Assembly (NCBI RefSeq): GCF_004210375.1
Contig: NC_134831.1
Coordinates: forward strand, 41,450,035 to 41,514,034
Direction of reading: 5' to 3'
Source: Tachypleus tridentatus
Lineage: Eukaryota; Arthropoda; Merostomata; Xiphosura; Limulidae
DNA: 64,000 nt
Shown one piece after another: positions 54,851 to 64,000 of this stretch. The notes beneath the pieces were generated by a model. That model made no database searches and had not been told where the DNA came from. It was given only the letters and a program-made list of their open reading frames with translations. Both the position numbers and the translations under genes were made by a program. The number at the start of each line of letters is the position of its first letter. The stretch's first letter is position 1.

Positions 54851-56046
54851 TTTTAGTTTCCATAACCCTCGTTCTAAAAGATCCATTAGGGGGGGGAGTG
54901 CTGCTGTAGTGTAAAATGAGTATGTCAGTGAAGCAGTAGGGCTCGTAGTTGGCCTAATGAGAGTGTTGAAATCACATTTAGCGGTAGATGTTTTTATATT
55001 GAATTTTTATTGCGTAGTCCTTGGAATATTTAAAAGAGCGTAATAAGATACATGTGTGTTCAAGTTTAATTTTCACCACCCTCGAGTCTTGATAGGCTTA
55101 TAAAATATGGATAAAAATTATAATAATAACGCTTACTCAAAAATATAGTATTGTGTGTTTTATTATTACTGTAGAATGTGAGATTTGGCATTTTACTGCA
55201 GTTACTAGTAGATAAATTTCTTGAAGAACAACTTTCTTTATTACAGTGAATTTCATTAATCCATAACAAATTAATTAGCCTTGACCTTTGGCAATGAACA
55301 CGTGGTACACAAAAGACAGATCTGAAATCCTATTTTTACAACTTTTGGTTCAAAACCCGCAATGACTTACTAACTAACTAAATTTGTAAAAGCAAACTGC
55401 ATGCATATATATTTATAATCATATTTGTTAAACCTAAAAGCCTCTCTACGTTAGTAACTTGTGCTACTCTCTATTGGCGAAAGTTTTTATGTTGAAAAAA
55501 AGCGTAAGATTACTGAAATTTATTGAAATAAGTTATTTCAGTTGAGTGTGTATTTATTATTTTCATTTTTCTAGTAGTAAATGGTACTTGCTGTTAGTAA
55601 GGATTGAAGATCAATTACTGATGCCTTCGTGTACATTTGTTTTAGGTATATATCTAATACTGTCAGATTGGAATCAGTGTTTAATAACATACTTTGGTAA
55701 GTAGTTCAGTTTTATTTTATAGTACCCGTCTTTGCAATCTGATATTTGTTGCACGCATCAGAATGAAACAACTGGTATTTCATAACGACTAATAGAAAAA
55801 GCCTAATTATTTTTAATTTATTCCATGCTTGAACATGAGAGTTATCTATATTCATAATAAAAATCGCGTTAAGTGCAGAAGACTTTCTTTCGCATTCCTT
55901 TTAATATGTCCATTGCAGATTCAAAATCAAAGGTGTGTAAAATTGGACTGGACGATGAGAGACCTGAAATGCTATTTAAATATGCGGTATAATACTTATA
56001 AGAAATACTGTTTTAATACCTAAAGCTGGCGAAGCCTTAGAATCCT
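54851..56046. other. No feature recognised
   Basis: Short open frames only (55066-55269 minus, 55829-56023 plus), without domain signatures. Confidence 0.35.
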
Positions 56047-56251
56047 TCGTCACACCAAACATTTTCAGCCGTGGAGGCATTATAATGTGACGGTCAATTC
56101 CACTATTCGTTGGTAAAAGAGTAGCCCAAGCGTTGGTGGTGGGTGGTGATGACTAGCTGTCTTTCCTCTAGTCTTGCACTGCTAAATTAGGGACGGCTAG
56201 CGCAGATAGCTCTTGTGTAGCCTTGCGCGTAATTCAAACCAAACCAAACCT
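56047..56251 (+). mobile_element. SINE-A copy, 5'-truncated
   Basis: It begins at the end of the tRNA-like head (CTTCGTCACACCAAACATTT) and runs to the tail TTGCGCGTAATTCAAACCAA. Confidence 0.85.
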
Positions 56252-57740
56252 TAGAAATCAATAGGTCCAAACTGTATGATAACATTAACTGCAGATGTTT
56301 ATATTCTACACTCCTTAATTTGTTCATTCCGAGTCTGATTTTGGATTCGCGATGAAGAACTTAACAGGAGTGTGGGAGCAAAGTTCAGTGGTTAACGTTA
56401 TTTTAATAAGAACTTTTACGTTTATTGGTTTATAATGCCTTACTAAGTTCCGGCCCTTTAAACCGTACATTGTGCTTGTAGTGTATGTTAGTCAAGTGTC
56501 TTCTTACTAAACGTATTATTCTGCTCTTTAGAATTGTTTGTCGAGAGCGCATCACGTGACATTAAACATATTTCAACGTTACCCTTTTGTCAAAGCCATT
56601 ATCATGTGCGCGTATGTCGAAGCAGAACTTTGCAGTCGAGAGTTATTTTGCAGCGAAGTTAAATCATGCTGATTCACGTAAGGCTTACTTTATAAAATAC
56701 GTCGGAACTCTCACTAGCATTTTAGGAAAACTTTAAGATTTGGATGTAGGCTTAACATATTATGCGATAGCGCTATTTAATCAGATCTCAGTCTAAACCT
56801 GAAAACAGAAGAGGGAATTAGAATAATTATTGAGTGGTGATTTCAGACAACAGAGTCTTTGTTGCCCTCCTAACCAGTCAATAATTGTTCATTGTTGAAC
56901 AGGTTGCCTACGTACTTCAAAATTTGGGTGAAAGTCTCAGACTTAACATTGTATAATCTAGAAATTTGTGATTGTATGCAGATTTTTTTAACGAAAACTA
57001 TTTATAAATTTGAGAACAGCAAATTGAGAAAATAAAAAAGTTACGTTAACTTTCGATAAATAACGTAAGATTAGTTAACGTTTATAGGTAGTTGAACAGT
57101 GGATTATTTTCATATTTTTAATTTCAGATTTAAGCACCTAACAATTGTATTACATCTTGAGTTTGACAATGAAGAAAAACGAAAAACTATCGCAATTAAA
57201 AGTTAATATAGTAATTAAAACTAGAAATTTCATATTATATATCGGGTTAACAATATACTAATGCTTCTTATTAAATTAAGACACTTGCCAACAAGATTAA
57301 TACATACAGAATTTTCTTTCTTGACAAATATATTTTAATATAAAAACAACAATAAAATTTATAATAACGCTTATTTCGAATAGTTATTAAAAGTATCAGT
57401 TTATATATAATAATTTTACAAACTTACAAACTATTCTGAGAGCCTTCTATCTTGTCTGGAACTGTATATTTCACTGACGGTCCAAGTGTACAACGAGGAA
57501 ACTAATCCTGAGTTGATATATTACATTTCACTTCAGCTAGCTAGCTTTGTTGGCCTCACGTCGCTTATAAGCTGGCTTTTTACCTATGAAGACATTTAAT
57601 ATTAATTCATTGAAGTTGAACATTTTTTAATATCCGAAATATATAACCTTTCATGGTCAAATTCTGTAGTTTTCTGATTAACAGGCGCCCATCACAATTA
57701 TAGCTTCCGAGGCTTGTAGTATACTGACTGTTGCTGACCA
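56252..57740. other. No gene recognised
   Basis: Moderately AT-rich unique sequence. The part from about 57740 down to a donor-like TTT/GTAAGT at 57428 (minus strand) could be a transcribed leader of the promoter at 57768-57802, but has no open frame of note. Confidence 0.3.
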
Positions 57741-57767
57741 ACAACACTCAGTCACTTGGAGCGTTGG

Positions 57768-57802
57768 TTTATATACTCATTAGGCTAAATTCTCGAAAGT
57801 TC
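57768..57802 (-). promoter_or_regulatory. Heat-shock-type promoter (HSE and TATA) reading leftward
   Basis: On the minus strand a perfect three-block heat-shock element GAACTTTCGAGAA (57790-57802) lies 14 bp upstream of TATATAAA (57768-57775). A weaker HSE-like TTCTCGAGA lies about 70 bp farther upstream. No heat-shock protein reading frame follows within the next several hundred bases. Confidence 0.45.
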
Positions 57803-58350
57803 AACAATATTCGAAGACATGCTAATATTTTTGTAAAACTTATATTTAGAATCTTGCTCTCGAGAATTTCCTGCAGATTTAGAGAACAGGCGGGATTTGC
57901 GCAATACACGTCCAACAATATATATCACATGCATCAAACTGAAACAAACGTAGGCATTAAAATAAATGCATGACAGTAAATCCGTTACAGTAATCAACGT
58001 GAAAGAAATTAATTCGATTGAAAAGAATGGGTTGAGTAATTATTGAAACTTAAAGATTTTTTTTTTAATGTAGAGTACACCAAATAGTTAAAGGTTTATA
58101 TTAGAAAGTTATAAAATCTAGGTGTCGTTCAAGGATTGAAAGCACATTTGTGAAATTAATGTTAAATCTACCGACTGTCATATTCAGAAATGATGATCTT
58201 TGTCAATTTTCCATTCTGAAGAAGTAAATAAATAAATGAAAAACTGTCACTAAAGTTAATTCATTTTCATTTTTAAATTTCTCAAATATACTTATTAGTT
58301 TGTTTTTCTCACGCATTTGTTGCTTATAATTACATGCATATCTTACAAGT

Positions 58351-58619
58351 GTTGTTTTAATTTTGCACAAAGCCACACGAGGGCTACCTGCATTAGCCGT
58401 CTCTAATTTTGCAGTATAAGACTAGAGGGAATACAACTAGCCACTACCACCCACCGTAAACTGTGGGGCCACTCTTTTACCAACGAATAGTGAGATTTAC
58501 CGTTGCATTATAACGTCCTCACGTCTGAAAGGATGAACATGTTTGTAGTGACTGGTATTCGAACCCGCGACCTTCAGATTAGGAGTTGATCGCCCTAACT
58601 ATCTGGCTATACCGAGCCG
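58351..58619 (-). mobile_element. SINE-A copy
   Basis: A full copy with the head GGTATTCGAACCCGCGACCT; imperfect flanking repeats TCTTACAA and TCTTACGA. Confidence 0.88.
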
Positions 58620-58620
58620 T

Positions 58621-59211
58621 CTTACGAATTATTTGTATTCAAATCAGAAGGCAGTATTTGTGTTGAAATATTTTGGAAATTCTGTTATTAATATAAATGA
58701 AAGAATTTAGCACCGTAGTAAATAAGGTTCATTTTACGTATAATTTGAGACCCGTTCTTTTTAATTTGCTACAGATTTTAGCATTCCATGAAAGAAACTT
58801 TGGTGGTGAATCACATGGGAACTTTCCGTCTAGATGGCATGTGTTATTGTACACGTGAGTAAACAATCAGAACAAACTTCACCTGCCTTTCGGAAGGAAT
58901 GTTAATCACGTTTATAATGTTTGTAAGGTTTAAAGAGGTCAAGGCTGACAAAGCCTAAATTATACCGGGTTAACAATTCTTGTTCCTTTTGATGTCGCGG
59001 CGTCAATTTATTTACAGTCTTACTTAGTACAGGATGTTTTACCAGGGAATATTGCTTTGCTGTTATAAGTGATTAATTTCCTATTGTTTTCATGTATAAA
59101 TGAAAATGTTTTAGTCACACATGATTTATCATTTTATTTTCGCATATCTGATTTTGTTTATCTTGATAATTTTGTTTTCCAAACATTCTTAGTATAATCT
59201 CAGTGTTATAG
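58621..59211. other. No feature recognised
   Basis: Unique sequence without coding or repeat signals. Confidence 0.35.
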
Positions 59212-59336
59212 CCCCCTAGTGGCTCAGCGGTATGTCTGCGGACTTAAACGCTAAAATCCGGGTTTCGATACCTGTGGTGGGCAGAGCACAGATAGCCCAT
59301 TGTGTAGCTTTGTGCTTAATTCAAAACAACAACAAC
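59212..59336 (+). mobile_element. SINE-B copy (reference for this window)
   Basis: The tRNA-like head GCCCCCTAGTGGCTCAGCGG... GGGTTTCGATACCTGTGGTG is followed by a short body (CAGATAGCCCATTGTGTAGC) and a (CAA)n tail. The head differs from SINE-A, so a different tRNA gave rise to it. Confidence 0.85.
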
Positions 59337-59410
59337 AACAATCAGTGTGATGTTTCATTAAATTAATCTTGCGTAATGTTTATTGTAGGTAATTAGTGGA
59401 TTTTCTGATA

Positions 59411-59520
59411 GAAGAGCCCCTCAGTGGCGCAGTTCTATGTCTGCGGGTTTAAAACTCTAGAAACCGGGTTTTGATACCCGTGGTGTGTAGCTTTGTGCAT
59501 AATTTGAATCAAACAAACAT
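59411..59520 (+). mobile_element. SINE-B copy with internal deletion
   Basis: Head AGCCCCTCAGTGGCGCAGTT, GGGTTTTGATACCCGTGGTG, then directly TGTAGCTTTGTGCATAATTT, so about 25 bp of the body is missing compared with the copy 200 bp upstream. Confidence 0.8.
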
Positions 59521-59569
59521 ATTAAGTAGAAGTTATTTGTCAGACTTTTTTTTTTCGTAATCTCTTTTC

Positions 59570-59722
59570 AGTGTTACGGTAGTTTTATTCTTTCATGAAG
59601 CCTGTTTGGTGTTATTGTAGTTTTATTTTTTCATGAAGTTTGTTCACTATGATGGTAATTTTATTCTTTACCGAAACCTGTTCTTTGTTGTGTTAGTTTT
59701 GTTCTTTCATGAAGCCTCTTCA
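59570..59722. repeat. ~43-bp tandem repeat, 4 units
   Basis: Four units built on GGTAGTTTTATTCTTTCATG and AAGCCTGTTTGGTGTTA, with about 15-20 percent divergence. Confidence 0.8.
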
Positions 59723-59927
59723 GTTGTTCCGTTTATTTAGTAAAGTTTGTCAGGTTTGTTTTTCAGGTTTAGATTTTGTTAGTTTTTTCCTAATTTATCA
59801 GGCCAGGTTAGTTTGCGTTTTTATTATATTTATTCTCAGCTATTTAGTTTTTGCTACGTTCTTTCCTTATGATTTCAATTATTTATCCATTAATATTTGG
59901 ATTTCGCTCGTGAATCCGAAGGTTTAC

Positions 59928-60194
59928 GGCCTAGCATGGCCAGGTAGTTAAGGCACTCGACTTGTAATCTGAGGATCACGGTTTCGAATCCCCGTCACAC
60001 CAAACATGTTCGCCCTATCAGCCATGGGAGCATGTGACGGTCAATCCCACTATTCATTGGTAAAATATTAGCCCAAGAGTTGGCTGTGGTGGTGATAACT
60101 AGCTGCTTTCCCACTAGTCTTACACTGCTAAATTAGGGACGGCTAGCGCAGATAGCCCTCATGTAGCTTTGCGCGAAATTCAAAACAAACCAAA
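59928..60194 (+). mobile_element. SINE-A copy
   Basis: A full copy between perfect 12-bp direct repeats CCGAAGGTTTAC (59916-59927 and 60195-60206), the clearest target-site duplication in the window. Confidence 0.95.
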
Positions 60195-60292
60195 CCGAAG
60201 GTTTACTGTTCGCAGTCAACTCCCATAAAAATGAGTTTTGGTCTTTAGATAGGGACGTTCAAAAGATAACAATAATAACAAACTATTTGTTC

Positions 60293-60395
60293 AGACAAGA
60301 GTAGCCACAGCGTTGGCAGTGGATGCTGTTACTTAGCCGCCTTCGTTCTAGTCTATCGCTTCAAATGTAGGGAAGCAATGCGCAAAAATTGTAAA
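60293..60395 (+). mobile_element. SINE-A body fragment, old
   Basis: AAGAGTAGCCACAGCGTTGG and CTAGTCTATCGCTTCAAATG follow the order of the SINE-A body, with head and tail missing. Confidence 0.5.
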
Positions 60396-61182
60396 ACAGA
60401 CTATATTGTTTGTTGTTGCATTTTTACCATTTTGCAACGGTTCATAGATTTTGCACTCGTTCTAGACCTAGAATGATTACTCTTTCACCTCTGGCCATTT
60501 TTGGCCTAATTTTTTTGTATGTCTGTTTGTATATTCTTTGTTATTTTTCTTTTGCCCAGTTTCCTCTGTATTTTTCTTGTGTATCTCTCATATCGAGAGA
60601 ATTTTATACACACTATTTCCTATATTTCTTCCAACAGTTGGTCCTTAATTTCTGGGTTGATAGTCTTGAAACTCGGATGACATGTGTCTTCTTTTAGTAC
60701 ACCCAGACGCAATTTCTGAGTTTAGGAGGCTAAAGATCAAACACTATAGATATACGTATCTTGGTCTGCAGTTCCCTTATATTTCAATCATTCCAAACGA
60801 AACTTGTCCCAAAAATACTTTGTGATGACCTCCACGGATGTGTGCCTTTATTTTGGTTTTACCGGTATCAGAAGCAAAACAAAACAATTATTGAAAAAAA
60901 AAGGATTATAAAAGACAGATTAGGGATTCATGTCTTTCTTGCAATTTTACCGGGGTCAAAGGTAAAATACTTTGTAATATGTGTAATAGGGAAGTTTGGG
61001 TCTAGAGACATGATTTAGATGTGTAAACTTTACAATTGGTTGTTGTTAATAGTTGTTTCCGTCGCACACTACATGAAATTGCTGAACTAATAGTACATAG
61101 AATAGTATTTCCTGATACATCTCTCTCATAAAGAAGTTTTAGGTTGATACAGTGTTAAATGTCTATTCCTTTGAAGTACCGT

Positions 61183-61260
61183 ATTTTACGCCTTGTAAGA
61201 CGCTAATCGTGGAAGACGCACCCTAATTTTGGAAAGACAATTCTAAGAAAATATGTATCT
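61183..61260. mobile_element. Possible DNA-transposon end
   Basis: TACCGTATTTTACGCCTTGT then AAGACGCACCCTAATTTTGG resembles the terminal sequence of a widespread MITE type. No partner end was found. Confidence 0.3.
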
Positions 61261-61297
61261 CAGAACGGCTGATATTGGTTGTAACACTTTTATTGAT

Positions 61298-62460
61298 AAG
61301 CAGAAAACAACGTTTCGACCTTCCTAGGATATCTCCAGATTAAGAAAGAGAGAGTTTGCAACTGACCGTTGCCGGCACACGTCTTAGGGATTCCCCATAT
61401 TTAAACTCGTGTCACCAGTTCTAGCCAACATTTTTATGACACATTAAATCTCAAGCGAGCAATTCAGTTTTACACCCACCACTATACTGGTACAGGTTTG
61501 TTGATGGTACAATTGTTGGATTCACATCTACAGAACATACACTCGATACACCTCAATATTAAGTTCACTTGTGAACAGGAAAGAACTAACCAGATAGCAT
61601 TTCTTAACCTCAAGATCACTAGAACTGATACACAATTCAAAATAAAGTCCACAAAAAAATCACCCATATTGGATTATTCATTCCCTAGGACTCAGCACAT
61701 GAAACAAAACAAAAACTCGACATATTAAGAAACCAAATAAACACAACCACAAAACTATGTTCACCTGATAAAATTAATAATGAAATCAACAAATTTTCTC
61801 CCAAAAGTGTGGAAACAATTATACAGACACACCTAAACCAACAACAAACAAACGATAATAAATCCCAAAATACAACAAACTACAAAACCTTATACTGCTG
61901 CACATACCATATGTTCCTGACATCAACGAAAAAATAACCAACATTTGGAAAAATTTAGAACAGAACACAGCATTCTAGTAAACACCAAATTTATTCAAAA
62001 TACAGATACAAAACTAAAGTTCATACTATGTAAAAACTACACTAACAAACACAACACCAATATAATTTATAAAATACAATGAACCAACTGCGGCTTCTGT
62101 TTTGGAGAAACAAACAGAAAAATGGAAACTAGATTCAAGGAACACAAAAAACACCTTCACACGTTTTCGAACACTCTAAATGAAATAAACACAACATAAC
62201 CATAGGAAACATCCAGATACTAAATAGGGAAACAAATATAAACAAACGCAAAATCAAAGAAGCCCTACTTATACAATAACTAAAACCAATAGAAAGGAAC
62301 ACCTTTGTACCTATACTAATTAATAGCCTAACATTCACCTGCAATGACCCCTACAATCCTGTACCCGTTTATGCTGTCATTTTTAAATCGGTCACATTCA
62401 AACTCTCTCTTTGTTAACCTGAAGATGACCTAGGAAGGTCGAAACGTTATTCTCTACCTA
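61298..62460 (+). mobile_element. Degenerate Penelope-like retroelement with inverted ends
   Basis: Two ~60-bp ends are inverted copies; their core AACGTTTCGACCTTCCTAGG (61309-61328) is exact against 62429-62448. Between them the plus strand gives, across frames, YWYRFVDGTIVGF (a reverse-transcriptase catalytic motif with the second Asp replaced by Gly) and LNIKFTCEQERTNQIAFLNL. Toward the 3' end it gives TNCGFCFGETNRKMETRFKE then HKKHLHTF, the arginine-containing half of a GIY-YIG endonuclease, and RKIKEALL. Many stops and frameshifts make it inactive. The combination of reverse transcriptase and GIY-YIG defines endonuclease-bearing Penelope-like elements. Confidence 0.8.
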
Positions 62461-62752
62461 CACTGTGCAACAAATTTCAGGTTCAAAAAAGTACAAGTTA
62501 AGTAAGACTTGTTTCTGGGTCAAAAAATTGTCCTGATTCTGAATCTGACCCTTATTCCTCCAGATTAGGCACCGTTTTCCTGTACCATGAACCATATGTT
62601 TTATAATATACTGCAAAATATCGCGTATTGAACACAACATTGCAAATACTGAAAGTTACAAAAAACAAAACAAAAATTTAGTTGGTATAACAAAACATTT
62701 ATTGGTTATGAATTAAAAACACACACCTGTCAGTTTAAACAATTTTTGTTCT

Positions 62753-64000
62753 TCTAAGCCTCTTGTGTGGAGTGTGATCTTCTTTTTTTATACCCTAGCA
62801 GTCGTCTGCCAACATACCAGGGTTCCATTTTCCTTTAAATCGTCGCTCCATCACTGAAATATCCTGATGGAATCTCTCGCCATGTTCATCACTCAAGATT
62901 TTCCGCAAAAACATCCAAATGAGAGTGGAGCACATGAACCTTTAGAGACATGTTACATCCAATATCATGATAATGACTCAGCAGATCATTCACAACTTGC
63001 ACATAGTCTTCTGAACGATGGTTCCCCAGGAAGTTATCACAAACTTTCTTGAATGACTCAAAGGCAAGCTTCTCTTTTCTCTTGAGATGTGTGATGAAGG
63101 TTTCATCAAGTACAATTTTTCGAATTTGGGGACCTATGAAGATACCTTCTTTAATTTTAGCTTGACTTAGGGAAGGGAACTTCTCTGCAAGATATGCAAA
63201 TGTGGAGGATTCCTTGTCCAAGGCTTTCACAAATTGCTTAAACAAACCAAGTTTAATATGCAAAGGTGGTAAAAGAATTCTATCACTTTTCACAAGTGGT
63301 TTGTGCATGATGTTGTGTTTTCCTTGCTCAATTTCATCTCAGATCGGCCAATCCTTGCGTACATAATGTTCAGTTCTTGCTCTGGAGTTCCATAAGCACA
63401 GGAAGCAGCAAAATTTAGTATAGCCAAGCTGAAGGCCAGTAAGCATGGCCACAACCTTGAAATCTGTACAAATATGCCAGTTATGTTCATCATACTGTAT
63501 GCTTGTTAGAATTGCTTTCAGATTTTCATATGATTCTTTCATGGTTGTGCTATAAGCTATGGGAACAGAAGGCAGAGTGTTACCATTGTGTAGCAGAACA
63601 GCTTTGATGCTGTCCTTGGATGCATCTATGCAAAGTCGCCAGTTGGTGTTATCATATGGTATTTCCAGTTGCTCAAAACGTTCAGTGATGCCATTACAAA
63701 AGCATAAGTCATCCTTCATGGTGAATAATGCAAGCAGATCCTCTGTACATTTACTGGACAGTGTTATCTTCACTCCTTTCTCAAGAAGATTACGTTCTTG
63801 AAGCCTTGATGCCAGAAACTCACTTTTGTCTTTGGTTAAATAGAGATCCCTGCACAAGTCATTTAGAGCCTTTTGAGAAAATGGTATTGGTTTATTCTCG
63901 CTTTCTGGATGATTGGGCTCCACATATTCACCACTGGAATGTTCATCTGCACTGCTGGAACTCTGCATTTCTTGATCTGGAGGTTTGGGCACAGGTAAAT
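62753..64000 (-). pseudogene. Transposase-like uncharacterised mobile-element protein, copy 2, running off the right edge
   Basis: The minus-strand frame is open at the window end. A serine/acid-rich segment is followed by KALNDLCRDLYLTKDKSEFL, an RNase H-like block with WRLCIDASKDSIKAVLLHNG, and a second Asp-containing block WHICTDFKVVAMLTGLQLGY then TKFCCFLCLWNSRARTEHYV. A TGA follows KDWPI at about 63340. The same frame resumes (LLPPLHIKLGLFKQFVKALD, EGIFIGPQIRKIV, NFLGNHRSEDYVQVVNDLLS, CNMSLKVHVLHSHLDVFAEN). A frameshift near 62890 leads to DEHGERFHQDISVMERRFKG, then a second stop. It is better preserved than the copy at 40.3-41.6 kb. The family is common in invertebrate genomes as uncharacterised proteins; a DDE/D nuclease role is inferred. 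Confidence 0.75.

Noticed and set aside
57700-57990. Small heat-shock protein gene
   Set aside because: Promoter motifs are good, but no alpha-crystallin or HSP70 frame is present downstream on the minus strand.
62889-63308. Independent 139-residue gene
   Set aside because: Same frame as the reading at 63339-64000, separated by one TGA; part of one decayed element.

Overview
The window is AT-rich animal nuclear DNA: small exons with GT/AG introns, long introns, minisatellites and many tRNA-derived SINEs with target-site duplications. The dominant SINE, together with the proteins, suggests a chelicerate, most likely a horseshoe crab. That attribution rests on recollection of the repeat and is an inference. 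No prokaryotic genes, CRISPR arrays or operons are present.

Two host genes could be rebuilt exon by exon, both on the minus strand. Positions 834-8349 (perhaps from 10616) hold the N-terminal half of a thioredoxin reductase: FAD-binding GGGSGG, redox motif CVNVGC, and a 20-nt microexon that starts the NADPH-binding fold. Its C-terminal half lies beyond the left edge. Positions 18395-42476 hold a complete RAD1 checkpoint-clamp gene: eight coding exons, 849 bp, 282 codons plus stop, with every junction phase consistent. A probable non-coding first exon and E2F-like site lie near 44.5-44.6 kb. A 36-bp minisatellite, itself hit by a SINE, lies just downstream of RAD1.

RAD1 introns carry most of the unusual material. 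At 24435-25781 a 1.35-kb segment with 11-bp inverted ends and TTAA on both sides carries an opposite-strand two-exon gene for a P2X7 C-terminal-like cysteine domain, broken by a frameshift. At 36067-41905 two nearly identical ~138-bp inverted repeats enclose a 2.8-kb, 50-bp-unit minisatellite and a decayed transposase-like gene. That gene is preceded by three perfect heat-shock elements, a TATA box and an arthropod-type initiator.

From 44.6 kb to the right edge no complete host gene was recognised. The region holds SINEs of two families, a possible plus-strand first exon near 47.2 kb, a heat-shock-type promoter on the minus strand near 57.8 kb, a degenerate Penelope-like element (61.3-62.5 kb) and, running off the right edge, a second copy of the transposase-like gene on the minus strand (62.75-64 kb).

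The two host genes are neighbours with no evident functional link (redox homeostasis and DNA-damage signalling). All splice structures were read by eye and lack transcript support.
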